Source of the DNA: Chrysopilus asiliformis
Lineage: Eukaryota > Arthropoda > Insecta > Diptera > Rhagionidae
DNA length: 64,000 nucleotides
Reading direction: 5' to 3'
NCBI GenBank assembly: GCA_964034945.1
Contig: OZ035962.1
Coordinates: 89,506,650-89,570,649, forward strand
The translations under genes were made by a program, and so were the position numbers. Position 1 is the first letter of the stretch. Each line of letters begins with the position of its first letter. This document shows positions 11,951 through 23,312 of this stretch, in pieces. The notes under the pieces were generated by a model that had not been told where the DNA came from, did no database searches, and was given only the letters and a program-made list of their open reading frames with translations.

Positions 11951-13262
11951 GTATATTAGATTTAGTATACCGTTTGTAACGCATCGAATCAATCGTCGGG
12001 TCCAAAAATGAATTACATCAGGATGTTTGCTGGTTCGTCTGTCCGTCTGTTTGTTAATCTGACGGACAGACACGTCTGTTTGTTAATCTATCTGTCTATC
12101 CGTCTGTCTGTCCGTCTGTCTGTCCGTCTGTCTGTCCGTCTGTCTGTCCGTCTGTCTGTCCGTCTGTCTGTCCGTCTGTCTGTCCGTCTGTCTGTCCGTC
12201 TGTCTGTCCGTCTGTCTGTCCGTCTGTCTGTCCGTCTGTCTGTCCGTCTGTCTGTCCGTCTGTCTGTCCGTCTGTCTGTCCGTCTGTCTGTCTGTCTGTC
12301 TGTCCGTCTGTTTGTAAGTATGTCTGTCCGTCTGTCTGTCCGTCTGTCTGTCTGTCCGTCTGTCTGTCCGTCTGTCCGTCTGTCTGTCCGTCTGTCTGTC
12401 CGTCTGTCTGTCCGTCTGTCTGTCCGTCTGTCTGTCCGTCTGTCTGTCCGTCTGTCTGTCCGTCTGTCTGTCCGTCTGTCTGTCCGTCTGTCTGTCCGTC
12501 TGTCTGTCCGTCTGTCTGTCCGTCTGTCTGTCCGTCTGTCTGTCCGTCTGTCTGTCCGTCTGTCTGTCCGTCTGTCTGTCCGTCTGTCTGTCCGTCTGTC
12601 TGTCCGTCTGTCTGTCCGTCTGTCTGTCCGTCTGTCTGTCCGTCTGTCTGTTCGTCTGTCTGTTCGTCTGTCGGTCCGTCTGTCTGTCCGTATGTCCGTT
12701 TGTCTGTCCGTCTGTCTGTTTATCTGTCTCAAAATGTGTTTGTGCTTGATTACACGGGTTGAGTGAGGCGCCTGACAGCGCAAAATTGTGAGCGAGGGGG
12801 GAGGTGGGAACGGCAACCCGAAAAAGCGAATCCAAACTAAAAATTTCAGTACAACGTAAGGCGGAACGACGTTTGATTGGCTACCTATTCCCACTTGTTT
12901 CGAAAAATTCATTCGGTTTGCCCATCCCGAATTGTCTTTATCTATGTGTACTATCTTTCATTATGAAAAAATTCTACCCTTTTATTGCCTTTATAAAAAC
13001 ACTAATATTTTCATAATTATTAAGAAATTTAGTTTTTTCCCAGAATTCTACGAAATTCCGATAAATTATCTCTGACCACGATGTTACTGAAATATAAATG
13101 GCCCAGTTTCCATTCGTTCCATTTTTCTGTGTGGGGTTCAGTTCAACCTCGTGTAATCACAAAAGGTTCAAGCAGGTGGTTCTTTGGGTCCGTGTGTAAT
13201 CAAGCTATTTAGATTCTACATAACTTTCCCATACACCAAAATTCAGTCGGACCATTTCTTCT
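11951..13262 (+). mobile_element. GTCT element, family B copy 2 with giant array
   Basis: The left end (ATTAGATTTAGTATACCG) and the ATGAATTACATCAGG block match family B. The microsatellite is hugely expanded (12036-12727). A diverged tail with ACATAACTTTCCCATACACC lies near 13218. The interior between about 12760 and 13200 is not clearly family sequence and may hold a further insertion. Confidence 0.65.
12036..12727 (+). repeat. GTCTGTCC 8-mer satellite array (about 690 bp)
   Basis: About 85 tandem copies of the 8-mer, with occasional GTTC, GTAT and GTCTGTCT variants. Because 8-mers cycle through three frames without a stop, frames of 250-275 codons appear on both strands (RLSV or RQTD repeats). 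These are periodicity artefacts, not proteins. Confidence 0.97.
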
Positions 13263-13307
13263 AAGCACAAAAAAATTTATCGAGTGCAGTGCAGTAAACA
13301 CAATTAA

Positions 13308-13549
13308 CCCTTTCAGACCTGAATTATTTTTTTAAAAAATTTGGTTGTGATAAAATTTGTGTTGATAAAGTGGGTAAATAAGAGTTAGAAAATATTGAAA
13401 AAAAAAATCCAAGATCTATTACTGTTTTCGATAGCTGGTAATGTGTACAAACGTTCGCAACCGGTCTCAAATACGAAATAATCTTATGAAATTGTTATAT
13501 TTGGGAAAAACTTTAATGTGTACAAATGTAACCACCGGGTCTGAAAGAG
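13308..13549. mobile_element. MITE with TTAA flanks
   Basis: The termini CCCTTTCAGACC and its near-complement GGGTCTGAAAGAG are flanked by TTAA (13304-13307, 13550-13553). The ends resemble those of the MITE at 26862-27023 (CCCTTTCAGTCACC), suggesting related families. No coding capacity. Confidence 0.7.
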
Positions 13550-13553
13550 TTAA

Positions 13554-15153
13554 GGTTATGGGTTTTGCTGCACTACTGGATAATCTATGAAGAAATCGTA
13601 AAAACATTCAAAAATTTGAAAACTGAAAGAACACTTCTTAAAATTTTAAATAACCAAAAATAATCAACAAATGAGTAAAATACCAAAATGAATCTAAGTC
13701 AATAAAAAAATTCCACATAAAACATTTAATTACCTGCCATATGCCTTTTTCAAATAAAAATACGTGATTTGTTTAACTCGTTCGCCATTCAAGTGAACAA
13801 ATATAAACATCCAGGTGATTTTAAATTGAAACTGTTGCTAATTTTTTCGTAAAAAATTCCATCAAGATTGATTTAGATTGAAGCAATTCTACGCCAACAG
13901 CAACAACAAAAGTGGCCGCCGAAATGTAAGCTTTGCAAGTGATTTCCTCGAAAACAAACAAAAAAGTGTTTTTTTTCCATCAAATAAGAATTTTTGGGGC
14001 CTTATGTTTTCGATCAGTTAGCAAAGTTCGCGTTTAATCGCACACAGTTTTCTAATGCCGGCCTTAATGTCTTTCATTTGGACGCGGGTGGTAGCCAATG
14101 AGGAAATGCAGATTTCCCAACATTGGCGCAATTCAATTGAACTTAAGTTGATTTTACCCACAACACTGGGAAATTCAATTTTAATCAATATAAAATTGAA
14201 GAAAAAATTGATTTTTCCCAAAGCATCTATGGTAGGTTTTTCTTTGCCTTTTTGCAACATAATTTGGTTTGAAAACAAGATGATCTCCATATTGATCCAT
14301 TAGCGGCTGATCAGAAAATATTTTCCACGGGAGGATATCAATTTTCTTAAAATGGTCCATTCTGTTAACGAATACCAGACGGCTTTTCCAATTTGAAACG
14401 AGTCATTGCGAAAATTTTCACAACTTAAACTAAAACGATGGAAATGTGTTTCCCTTCAAATGAATAGAGTAAAATATTTTTTCTTCTGAATAACATTAAA
14501 ATTTGTTTGTGAAAATCGTTAATACATTTGGACGTTTTTTAAATATCTTTCAAAATGCTGGGATATTTTATTTAATGTCCTGTTAAAATACAAGATTCAA
14601 ATCCTAGGTACTTATTAGATTATTCCTTGCTAAAATTGATTTAATCCAGATAATTTTGAAGAATGAACAATTCTACCTATTAAGTAGAAAAATCGTATAT
14701 GTTTGAAAGAGTCCATTAACTTTTGAAGACACTCGAACTCCGGGCTAGGAAGTTCACAACAGTTCCTTGTGGGTGTTAATGTTTAAGAATTTTTCGGTGT
14801 TAGACCAACTTATTAGAGGAGTTAAAAAATCAAATAAATTTCACCTCACAAATGCTTGTTTTTTACAAGCAGCATTTGAGGTGTTTTGATTTTTTTTTCG
14901 TATTTTCGAGGTTAATATTGGTTGTTAAAAACTTTTCTTGTATATCTCTAACGGAATTCGAATCTGGGACCTCTCGCGATTTGTGAGCTATTCGCCTTCT
15001 AAATGGGTCATTGAAGCCAATTGGTAAGCCTCTTCTAAACGAGAACATCCTTTATAATAGAAATAACTCTTAAAATGAGTTCAAGTATATTTTGACCCCT
15101 TTTCGTAGTTAGCTCCTTAAAACAGGAATGTCAAAAAAAAACCTTGCTGAGGT
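13554..15153. other. AT-rich stretch, no gene recognised
   Basis: Two fully overlapping opposite-strand frames at 14018-14303 (about 82 and 90 codons) lack recognisable motifs. On the minus strand around 14950 there is a string resembling a tRNA B box (AGATTCGAATTCC) in a longer tRNA-like context. No matching A box or cloverleaf is convincing, so no tRNA or SINE is called. Confidence 0.4.
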
Positions 15154-15541
15154 ACGTCTTTTTCATACGCAGGGCAGTTTTGCAGGGCAGTTTTGCAGGG
15201 CAGTTTTGCAGGGCAGTTTTGCAGGGCCGCCACATGATAGATTTAACAAAATTTGAAGCGGACTTACTATAACGAGCTTCATTTTTTAAAAGATCTCAGT
15301 TGAAAGATAACTATAGCCGCTAGTCTATTAGTAGAGGGGTATTTTCTGTGTTTGTCATTAATTTTTCAACTAAGATATTCGTTTTAAGAAATGAGGCTCG
15401 TTATAGTTTTACGATAATTCAAAAAGTATTAATATTAGTAATAGTAGGGCAACGGGTTTCTTATTATTTCATCAAAACCTGATGTTTTTGATTGACATAC
15501 AAGCAGCATGGCAAAACTTGCCCTGTGTATGAAATAGACGC
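15154..15541. mobile_element. MULE-like MITE, family E copy 1
   Basis: The inverted termini are CGTCTWTTTCATACRCAGGG, matching those of the copy at 60233-60602. The flanking nine bases (TGCTGAGGT left, CGCTATGGT right) agree at seven of nine positions, compatible with an old 9-bp duplication. Just inside the left end a 13-mer (GGGCAGTTTTGCA) is repeated about four times (15171-15226); copy 2 lacks this. Confidence 0.75.
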
Positions 15542-15590
15542 CGCTATGGTGCTAAATTTGTTCCTAATAACACTGCGAGATGTTTCCTTT

Positions 15591-16525
15591 GATTGTGTCT
15601 ACATTGGGATTCACTTTGAGGCGGCACGTCATTCGTGAGGGTGAGGGACGCAGTGGGGAGGGAAACCAAAAAGAGCGAACGAAAGGTCTGTTCGATATGA
15701 GTCCTGGACTTACTCGGAGTAAATTTTTTTACTCTTTTCTGTTCGATATGAGTCCTGGACTTACTCCGAACTTACTCCAAACTTACTCCGAACTTACTCC
15801 GAACTTACTCTTGCTTTTAGCTGGAGTAAACTTTTGAGAGCTGATATTTGTCAGACATAACCTCTCTTTTACAGTGTTTGGAAGAAGAAATGCAACAAAA
15901 GACATCATAAATTATTTCCAATATATATTCTTGAGTAGTTTCGGGTTTTATTTATTATATTTGTTATATTTTATAATCTATAATTATAAACTCATAATAT
16001 AGAGTTAGTGATTTACTCTGAACTTACTCCAAGTTGTTCGATAAAAACAAATTCAGAGTAAGAAAATGCGCCATTTTGTGGAGTAAAGTAAAAATACTCG
16101 GAGTAAGTCCAGGACTTATATCGAACAGACCTGAAGTTTAGATTCACTTAAAATTATCGGTCGCAAACCGGTTTGTGTCTCGTTTTGCTTTTATTGGTCA
16201 TTTCGTTGTTTGCTGTGGAGTCGTGCGCATCTGAAAATTCGGAGTTTTCTTCTACAGATTGGCACAAAAATAGAGCCGTTGCTGATGAAGCATATAATAA
16301 ACTTGTTTCTGCAATTATTATATGATCCATATTTTCATTAAATTTAACAAATTTCACTGCAATCATTTTACAACTGAGTTAAATTTTGAGGTTATTTTCA
16401 TCGCAATGTCTTAACGTCAAAAAGGCGAAAGATTTTAGCGAATGAAAAAGGCGAACCGTGTGCACACGGCAACTAAATGAGGAAAGACGTGCCGCCTCAA
16501 AGCGAATCCCAATGTAGACACAATC
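15591..16525. mobile_element. DNA transposon derivative with 40-bp inverted termini
   Basis: The ends begin GATTGTGTCTACATTGGGAT and match for 40 bases with a single mismatch (15591-15630 against 16486-16525). TTT lies directly outside both ends. A second element (15684-16132) is inserted inside. A minus-strand frame at 16154-16366 (70 codons) may be a transposase N-terminal remnant, but I cannot assign it. Superfamily unknown. Confidence 0.8.
15684..16132. mobile_element. Nested MITE with ACTTACTCCGAA subrepeats
   Basis: The inverted termini begin AGGTCTGTTCGATATGAGTC and run about 32 bases. They are flanked by GAA on both sides (15681-15683, 16133-16135). The left arm is partly duplicated (15698-15720 and 15748-15770) and is followed by several tandem ACTTACTCCGAA-like 12-mers. 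It lies wholly inside the element at 15591-16525, so it is the younger insertion. Confidence 0.8.
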
Positions 16526-16865
16526 TTTCAGCCACGTTTGGAGGCGGTGCTAATTTCTCCCCGAACTTTTTTCGAGAGTGTACGTTTTTTTTTGGTTATT
16601 GTAACGGAATTCAATTTTTATAAAGTTATGTAACGTCACAAATGACACAAAATAATTTCGTAATTCGATTACGTTATGGATAAGATGCATTTTTTTCGCC
16701 TGCGGTACATTTTTTCAAAAAAAAAAAACTTCAAAAAATACGCATTTTCCCAAAAGGTTTAGCCCACGGCGCATTTCCGTTCATTGGTATGTTTACAATT
16801 TTTTTTGAAAAAGTTTTTTTTTGCAATATGATTGAAAACTATGAGCTTTCGGGAAAAAATACATA

Positions 16866-17125
16866 CAATAATCCCTCCAACTGCGCGGTAGATACGTTCC
16901 ACAAAAAGAGCGCGCAAACCGAAACTGCGTAAACTGAAACCGCGCACTGTGAACCCTACTTTGAATGAAATTTTGGGGTTAGGAACATGTTTTTTAACGA
17001 AAATTATAAAAAAAACCGCGCAGCTGCGAAATTTTTACCGCGGTATTAAAAACTTGACCGCGCAGTTGCGAAACCACGCAGTTGCGAAACCGCGCAGTTA
17101 AAAACCGCGCAGTTGGAGGGGTTAC
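16866..17125. mobile_element. Pogo-like MITE
   Basis: The inverted termini CARTAAYCCCTCCAACTGCG extend to CGGT and are flanked by TA (16864-16865, 17126-17127). Ends beginning CAGTA with a TA target are typical of pogo/Tigger-type Tc1-mariner elements. The right half contains several CGCAGTTGCGAAAC subrepeats. No coding capacity. Confidence 0.78.
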
Positions 17126-17127
17126 TG

Positions 17128-19363
17128 TATAACCAAATTCAACGGGTGTTACGTATCTTTAACGGTTCCCGAGATTTTTAGAAAACTATTTTTTTAACAC
17201 ATATTTTTCATGATATAAAATTAATAATTTTATGGTTGAATTTCTTAGGTAAATCTTACGTTTTAGACTCTTCGGAACACGCCTTATTGAACGTTATCGC
17301 GATTTTTTGTATATATCGCCATCACACGACCGAAGATTCCCTCTCTCACCTTCCCAGAAACTAGTGACGTATTTTATGGACAGCCTCTGAAAGATAGAGG
17401 TGACTATTTGAAAAAATAAAGGTCGACAATTTGATTTTGGTCTCGCGGTTTTTATAGCGTTTATGTGAGTTCCGCAGTCCTGATGGGAATTTCGTGCCTT
17501 TTTTCAGAACTCAGGTTAACCGAATCTGGCCCAGGAGCAAGCACGTTTCCTTTAAAAACTGTATCAAACATCAAGCGAATTTTCGGAAAAGGTGAATGAA
17601 AATCATTTTGACGGGTTGTTGGTTGCTGCTGGTTGCCAAATTCTGGCATAAATACTCATCGAAAATGGCATGAAAACAACAACTGAAAGTGAAAAGAAAA
17701 AATTACAAAACGTCGTACGTACAAAGTCATCCAAACGATATAGAAATGTTATTTGTTGTTGCTATATCAGAGCAATCGGTTCCATAAGAGTACTATTCTG
17801 GTTTTTGTAAAGCATTTCCAACTGTCAGAATCAATGATGTAAAACAGGAGGGGATTCACGATCCCGTAGCATAAAAGGGAACCGAAAATGGGATAAAAGC
17901 TACACAAAATACGCTGCCATCGAACAGATTCCATTACTTCCCAAATCAAATGAAATCATGTAGAGACAGTGGGAGGATAATCGAATGTTAAAACATGATA
18001 AGAAAGAAATCTAAACGGCGGGGGGTGGTTGGAGGGAATTACAACAAAACACAAACGATCAACGAATGAACGTGAAGAGAAAAACCATACGCCGAAGAAG
18101 AAGAAAATTCAAAATTGAACATCACTTGAACCTGTCAGAAAAACGCGTGAAAAACTGAAATAGACCCAGATGCTGTGTCTGACATGTGACACAAATGATT
18201 TTCTTTTTACATATTTTCAATTGGTCTCTTCATCTCGGAATTTTTCCAAGCGCCGTCATATCCTGGCGCTGCTGGCTGGTCCCCTCTACTCACACATTCC
18301 CACTATTTTAGACGTCATCGTAGCGCACCGACCCATCGCCATCCTGATCAACAGAGTCCCAGATTTCGAATCGAATTTTTATTTTCTGGACGACCCGGGA
18401 AAGTTCGTCACGAGTTGGAAGTGTTTTCCCTACACCGGATGGCCAACAGTTATCCGTTGAGTCCCTACACAGTTTCAGTTGAAAACGGATGCTAAGGAGT
18501 GGAAACAGATTTTTCTGTCGTGCAGCATTTGAGATTAGTTCAAGTATATCCTCACTCTTAATTCCCAGTAATTTTCCAAAATATCGAACATTTGTATTTA
18601 CCATCGATTCAGCTATGTTAAAAGTACGGCCTGGAGCAGAGCGAAAGGGAGCGGGGGGGTATTCAATTTTGATTCTTTGAAGTACTCTTCTTTGGAATTG
18701 CTACAAAATGCACATTGCGCCAGCTGAATTTGATACTAGGCTGCTATTGCATTAAAAACTTGAGTAAGAAATTCGTTCTGTATGAATTCCTATGGGTGAA
18801 TACTTAGCAATGCTAGGAAGTCAGCGGGAGATTTGAAAATTATTTCGTAAGACTCTAAAAGATATTTAAGAATGTATCTATAGATATGCATGCTGATTTC
18901 TGAAATTTGTGACGATGATTGAAGAGAAATTCCGTCGATTTTGATTCTATGTCGCGTCTTGGTCCACGTAACAGCCGTCCAACATCAGCATTCGGCTAGT
19001 ATTTTGTTTGTTGACTGAGTTTGGTGGCCACCTGTGCAAATAACATACAAAAATTTTCAAGATAAAAGTAATATAATGAACCATATTGAATTGACTCATC
19101 GTCATCTTTTGTAATGATCTCGATTGGTGAATATAACCAAATTTTAGAATGAAAACAAATTTTTATGGTAATAGAAATTTCAGACAATTTTTGGGTTTCC
19201 ATATTTCTTTTTGTGCCAATGGTATTTTGACATATTTTCTTAATTTTAACAAAGTTTTAGTTTAAAATTTGCTTAGTTTCTATGTTTCAAAATAACATTC
19301 TTTTAAACGTAATGAAAATATCCACAGTAATCAAATATGGTGGGAATGTGGGCACCTAAATTT
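17128..19363. other. Unique sequence, one unusual frame (see 18308-18604)
   Basis: Apart from the minus-strand frame annotated separately, I recognise nothing. Short frames at 17461-17649 and 17767-17949 have no motifs. Confidence 0.4.
18308..18604 (-). other. Unassigned 98-codon frame with an EF-hand-like loop
   Basis: The translated C-terminal end reads FEIWDSVDQDGDGSVRYDDV, which fits the spacing of a calcium-binding EF-hand loop (D at 1, 3 and 5, G at 6, acidic at 12) preceded by a plausible helix. The frame stops immediately after the loop, where a real EF-hand would continue into its exiting helix. The rest of the frame is not recognised. It may be chance or the remnant of a captured gene. 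Confidence 0.25.
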
Positions 19364-19501
19364 TTTTATACCCGTATGGTGAAACCAAAGGGTATATTAA
19401 CTTTGCCTTACCGTTTGTAACGCCAAGATCCCGTCATCGCACAAAAAAGTGAATTACACCAGTGTGTTTAGAATGATAAAAAAAATTGAACTTTGCATGT
19501 C

Positions 19502-19533
<32 letters not shown>

Positions 19534-19938
19534 CGTCTGTCCGTCTGTCTGTGGCGCGGATTGCGGGCGCACGGATTGAGCTAGAGACTTGAAATTTTGC
19601 GTTGATCCGTTTTTCGTAAAATGCGAGGCTAAGTTCGTTCCTGGGCAAAAATTTACCATTAGGGGGGGTACCCCTCATACGTACGAAAACGTTTTTTGCG
19701 AATATCTCAAAAACGGTGCATCTTATCAAAAAAGTTAAAGAACAAAAGTTATTTAGGATATGATTCTACATAAAACTCCCATACATCAAAATCCGATTGG
19801 AATAAATTTTAAAAAATCTTATTGGAAAGTTTGACTTCAAAGTGGAATTTTGGTACAACTGTTCGAATTTTGATACGAATATCACCATACGGGTCTCCAA
19901 TGATTGCCAGATAGGCAATTATAGCTTTTGTTATGTTT
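19364..19938 (+). mobile_element. GTCT element, family A copy 2 (full-length)
   Basis: The start is TATACCCGTATGGTGAAACC; the GTCC/GTCT microsatellite lies at about 19500-19551 and the core at 19573-19600. The subterminal inverted repeat ACCCGTATGGTGA near the 5' end is matched by TCACCATACGGGT at 19882-19894. A hairpin based on ATTGCC/GGCAAT and the end TTTTGTTATGTTT follow. Subterminal inverted repeats plus a 3' hairpin are features of Helentron-associated INE/DINE elements; the assignment is inferred. Confidence 0.85.
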
Positions 19939-20211
19939 TTTTTTGTGTTTTAGGAAAATGCACAAATTTAAAAAAAAAACTGCGCCGCAGGCAGAATTTT
20001 TATTAAAGAGATGCATTATAGGCAGAAATTCGAATTTTATAAACTTTTTTGACATTTTGCTGTGCCAAAAGTGGTTCGGCTGTATTATTCGGTTGAATTC
20101 TACTTTAAATATAAGTAAGAACGGCCAACCAACGATTGCGGTTCTTGGCAAATGTTAGCAAGAATGCGGATGTGGTTGGCAGACTTGCATTTTACCATAG
20201 ATTAAACACTA

Positions 20212-20319
20212 AGACCCTGTTCCGACACAAGGGGATCCGCGTGAATTCAAACTTTGTGTGTAAACGCCGAAGAAGAACACCATAGAAATATTTAGAACCG
20301 CTGTGACTGAACGGGGTCT
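20212..20319. mobile_element. Small MITE (108 bp)
   Basis: The ends AGACCCTGTTC and GAACGGGGTCT form an inverted pair flanked by TA on both sides (20210-20211, 20320-20321). It abuts the next MITE directly. No coding capacity. Confidence 0.65.
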
Positions 20320-20321
20320 TA

Positions 20322-20443
20322 AGCCTAATTCAGACTAACGATTGCGCGTACGATTGAAGCTTCTCGACCAATAAGATCAAAGCTTTCATCGAAAGGAAAA
20401 GCTCAATCGTAATCGCAATCGATAGTCTGAATTGAGCTTTAGA
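20322..20443. mobile_element. Foldback MITE, family C copy 1
   Basis: The arms AATTCAGACTAACGATTGCG and AATTCAGACTATCGATTGCG (reverse strand) face each other around a short centre with CTTCTCGACCAAT and CAAAGCTTT. The same family, with a huge array grown in one arm, occurs at 45731-46098. Confidence 0.75.
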
Positions 20444-20457
20444 TATCTGAAGTCTAA

Positions 20458-20819
20458 GTCCGGTATTACACTTGGCTTATTTAAGCCGGCAACTTTTGGG
20501 CTTAATAAGCCAATGTGCTTACATTTGTGGCTTAAATAAGCCAATCCTGTTTGCATATGCTACACAAGTTTACATGGGTGTGTGTGGACTCAAACCATTG
20601 AAATTGCTGCTGCTCATATACTTCCCAAGATCTTTACCTGCTGACAGTCAGAACGAAAATGATTTCTGCCTACTACTTTTCCCAAACCGGTTCACACGCT
20701 TTGCATGTATGCAGATTGTCGATAAGCCATGATTTCGAGTGGCAACTTTTCCCTCCTCAGACGTTTCTCCCGAAAATCGGCTTAAGTAAGCCCGAAAGTT
20801 GCCGTGTGTAATATCGCAC
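20458..20819. mobile_element. Harbinger-type MITE (TAA target)
   Basis: The inverted ends GTCCGGTATTACAC and GTGCGATATTACAC are followed inside by GGCAACTTTYGGGCTTA on both arms; the left arm carries an extra TTGGCTTATTTAAGCC. TAA occurs on both sides (20455-20457, 20820-20822), the usual PIF/Harbinger target size. An 86-codon frame inside is not recognised. Confidence 0.72.
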
Positions 20820-21248
20820 TAACGACGAAAAGAAGCTATTTTCTGAATTAGTGAACTTTCAAGTTTTCTGAAATGCTTCCAGCAACCAGTAAATGTTTCT
20901 TTCAGTGCACTTCAGACCAATGTCGCATTCGTCAAGAGAAAGAAATCATTAATGGTGGATCTCTATTACTGAAGCATTCGACGTGTGCAAAAATATAGAG
21001 ACACACTTACGTAAAAAGGCCTTCGTAAAAAAGAGAGAGAACAACGTGTGCAAAAAAAGGCAATACGTCGCCAGATGTCGCATTAGTAGTTTTTTTTATA
21101 GGATGCACATGTCGCGGTTGTAGATGAAGTTGAACGACTTTAACTTTTCCTATAAAGATCGTGTGCAATTATAAAATTAAACTCACACATTCTCCGTAAA
21201 CAAATAGTGAGGTCCAATACATTTAAGTTGTGATTTGACATTTCTTGT

Positions 21249-21434
21249 TTGACTGCTGTATTTGAGATAATCGAGGACCGGATGTTAGACGATTCTGAGA
21301 GTTTCCGTATATTTCAAGACTTTCCGGAGCATAGCACGGATATAGAATGGTTGGAGGGATATTCCATGGAAGAATATATAACACCAAATTTGTCGGATGA
21401 GAATTTTCCTACGGGTAATGTCATCTTTTGTTAA
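21249..21434 (+). other. Acidic frame inside Harbinger derivative
   Basis: A 61-codon frame rich in D, E, S and F (DRMLDDSESFRIFQDF near its start) lies on the opposite strand to the transposase fragment next to it. The two converge near 21424-21434, probably at an internal deletion junction. It could be the N-terminus of the second Harbinger gene; I do not recognise it. Confidence 0.3.
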
Positions 21435-21578
21435 TTCTTGCCCCATTTATGTCCCGATCCTTGTAATATTCATGAACCCAGAACTTTCTCTTTTTTTTAC
21501 GACACGGTCTCCATTGTCACTTGTGCTATCTTCATCGAAAATTATATCGATTAGTAATTTTTTGCTATCCGAATCCAT
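21424..21578 (-). pseudogene. Harbinger transposase N-terminal fragment, frameshifted
   Basis: Starting at 21578 on the minus strand the frame reads MDSDSKKLLIDIIFDEDS and then loses register at a run of eight A (minus sense). In the next frame it continues KKRKFWVHEYYKDRDINGAR. The basic stretch followed by WVH is the familiar start of HARBI1-like transposases. One base lost in the homopolymer explains the break. The catalytic domain is absent. Confidence 0.65.
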
Positions 21579-22439
21579 TTTATTACAATATTTAAAGACG
21601 ATGTCAACTGTCACACGGTTGGGAGATTTTTTTGAAGTCTAGCTAATGTTTGAAAGTTGAGTGTTGTGGTCATGGAATAAGGTTCAAATTCCTATGACGT
21701 ATATCCTATAAAACTACCTATAAAAACATCGCGTTCGTCGCGATTTGTCTCTTTCTATTTATATGCAATTTTTTGCACACGTCGAATGCTTCAGTAATGG
21801 AGATCCACTATAAACAAAAAACTAAAAATTACGAAAAAAAATAGAAACAAAAATATTCGAGATGTGGTTTGAAAGACTGACTAATATATTTAGGACAGGA
21901 ACCAAAAATTGAATTTTAATGTATGGGAGATTTATGTACATTTGCATTCCAGACTTTTCTGTCCCTAAAGCCTATAGTACACGGCATGTAAAAAGCACAT
22001 ATAAATGTGGCTCTGACGTCATTTTGACGTCACCATGTGGTCCCAATGGCCACATGCCGTGTACTAGCTCTCTTTGTGACACACACATATGGTACACATA
22101 CGAATGTGTACTATATGTGGCACTCGTGACACATAAGGATATGTGGCTTTTTCGAATGTCGTGTACTACCTTTGCACATGCAGTTTGTGACTATATGTGA
22201 CATATTGTCCAGTGGTTACATATAAATGTGGCAGTCACAATATATGTGTCTGCACGAAAACTTGACACAGCATATGGATCGCATGTAGCCCTTATATGTA
22301 ACTTTTGAATGACATTTCAGGCTGACATATTTAGTGGTTTTAACTAATTTTTTTAATAAATAGTATTTTAGGGGTTTGTTCATCCTGCTTTTAGAAGGAA
22401 ATTTTTTCTATGGTTGGCAACCCTGATTTCAGCATTCAG

Positions 22440-22603
22440 TTTTTATACCCGTATGGTGAAACCAAAGGGTATATTAACTTTGCCTTACCGTTTGTAACGC
22501 CAAGATCTCGTGATCGCACAAAAAAATGAATTACACCAGTGTGTTTAGAATGATAAAAAAAGTTGAATTTAGCATGTCCGTCCGTCCGTCCGTCTGTCTG
22601 TCC

Positions 22604-22642
<39 letters not shown>

Positions 22643-23043
22643 CGTCCGTCTGTCTGTGGCGCGGATTGCGGGCGCACGGATTGAGCTAGAGACTTGAAAG
22701 TTTGCACAGATCCGTTTTTCGTAAAATGCGAGGCTAAGTTCGTTAATGGGCAAAAATGGACCATTAGGGGGGGTACCCCCCATACGAACGAAATCATTTT
22801 TTGTGAATATCTCAAAAACGGTGCATCTTATCAAAAAAGTCCAAGAACAAAAGTTATTTAGGATATGATTCTACATAAAACTCCCATACATCAAAATCCG
22901 ATTGGAAAAAATTTTAAGAAATCTTATTGGAAAGTTTGACTTCAAAGTGAAATTTTGGTACAACTGTTCGAATTTTGATACGAATATCACCATACGGGAC
23001 TCCAATGATTGCCAGATTGTCAATTATAGCTTTTGTTATGTTT
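22440..23043 (+). mobile_element. GTCT element, family A copy 3 (full-length)
   Basis: The structure is the same as copy 2: TATACCCGTATGG start, microsatellite at about 22576-22656, core at 22681-22708, subterminal repeat at 22987, and the end TTTTGTTATG. It is inserted in the Harbinger-type element at 21969-23711, so it is younger than that element. Confidence 0.87.
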
Positions 23044-23197
23044 GTGTTTTGTTGTTTTAGCAGCACGTTGTTTTGGTATTATTTTTGGTTTTTTTTTTTA
23101 AATTTTCAATTTTAATTGATTTCGGCTATTTTCGTTCGTTTTTCTTTAATTTTATTTTCTTTTTTTCCCTTTGTTTTGCTGTGTGTGCTTTTCAGAA

Positions 23198-23312
23198 TAA
23201 AGAAATATGAATGCAAATTTGGAATTTGGATTTCGAGGCGGTTTTCGTTTTCTTCATTTTCCAAAACCTGCGCGGCCACAATAGCAACAGCAGCCCACTT
23301 TCTTTTCGACAT
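23198..23312 (-). pseudogene. Possible Harbinger transposase N-terminus
   Basis: Read from the ATG at 23312 the peptide begins MSKRKWAAVAIVAAQVLENE. Its hydrophobic/alanine run followed by an acidic run resembles the start of HARBI1-like transposases. It then runs into unrelated basic low-complexity sequence. The position inside a TAA-flanked element supports the reading, but the match is by eye only. Confidence 0.4.

Larger units (their letters stand above)
20953..21810 (-). mobile_element. Harbinger-type deletion derivative (858 bp)
   Basis: Terminal inverted repeats of about 38 bases contain ATTACTGAAGCATTCGACGT. TAA flanks both ends (20950-20952, 21811-21813). The interior keeps one minus-strand transposase remnant and one plus-strand acidic frame, annotated separately. 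About half or more of an autonomous element is missing. Confidence 0.85.

Noticed and set aside
12008..12912. Long open frames (250-275 codons) on both strands
   Set aside because: They consist of the GTCTGTCC 8-mer read in three frames; repeat periodicity removes stops. No coding evidence.
14900..15048. tRNA or tRNA-derived SINE on the minus strand
   Set aside because: A B-box-like string is present (AGATTCGAATTCC), but no convincing A box, acceptor stem or cloverleaf could be drawn.
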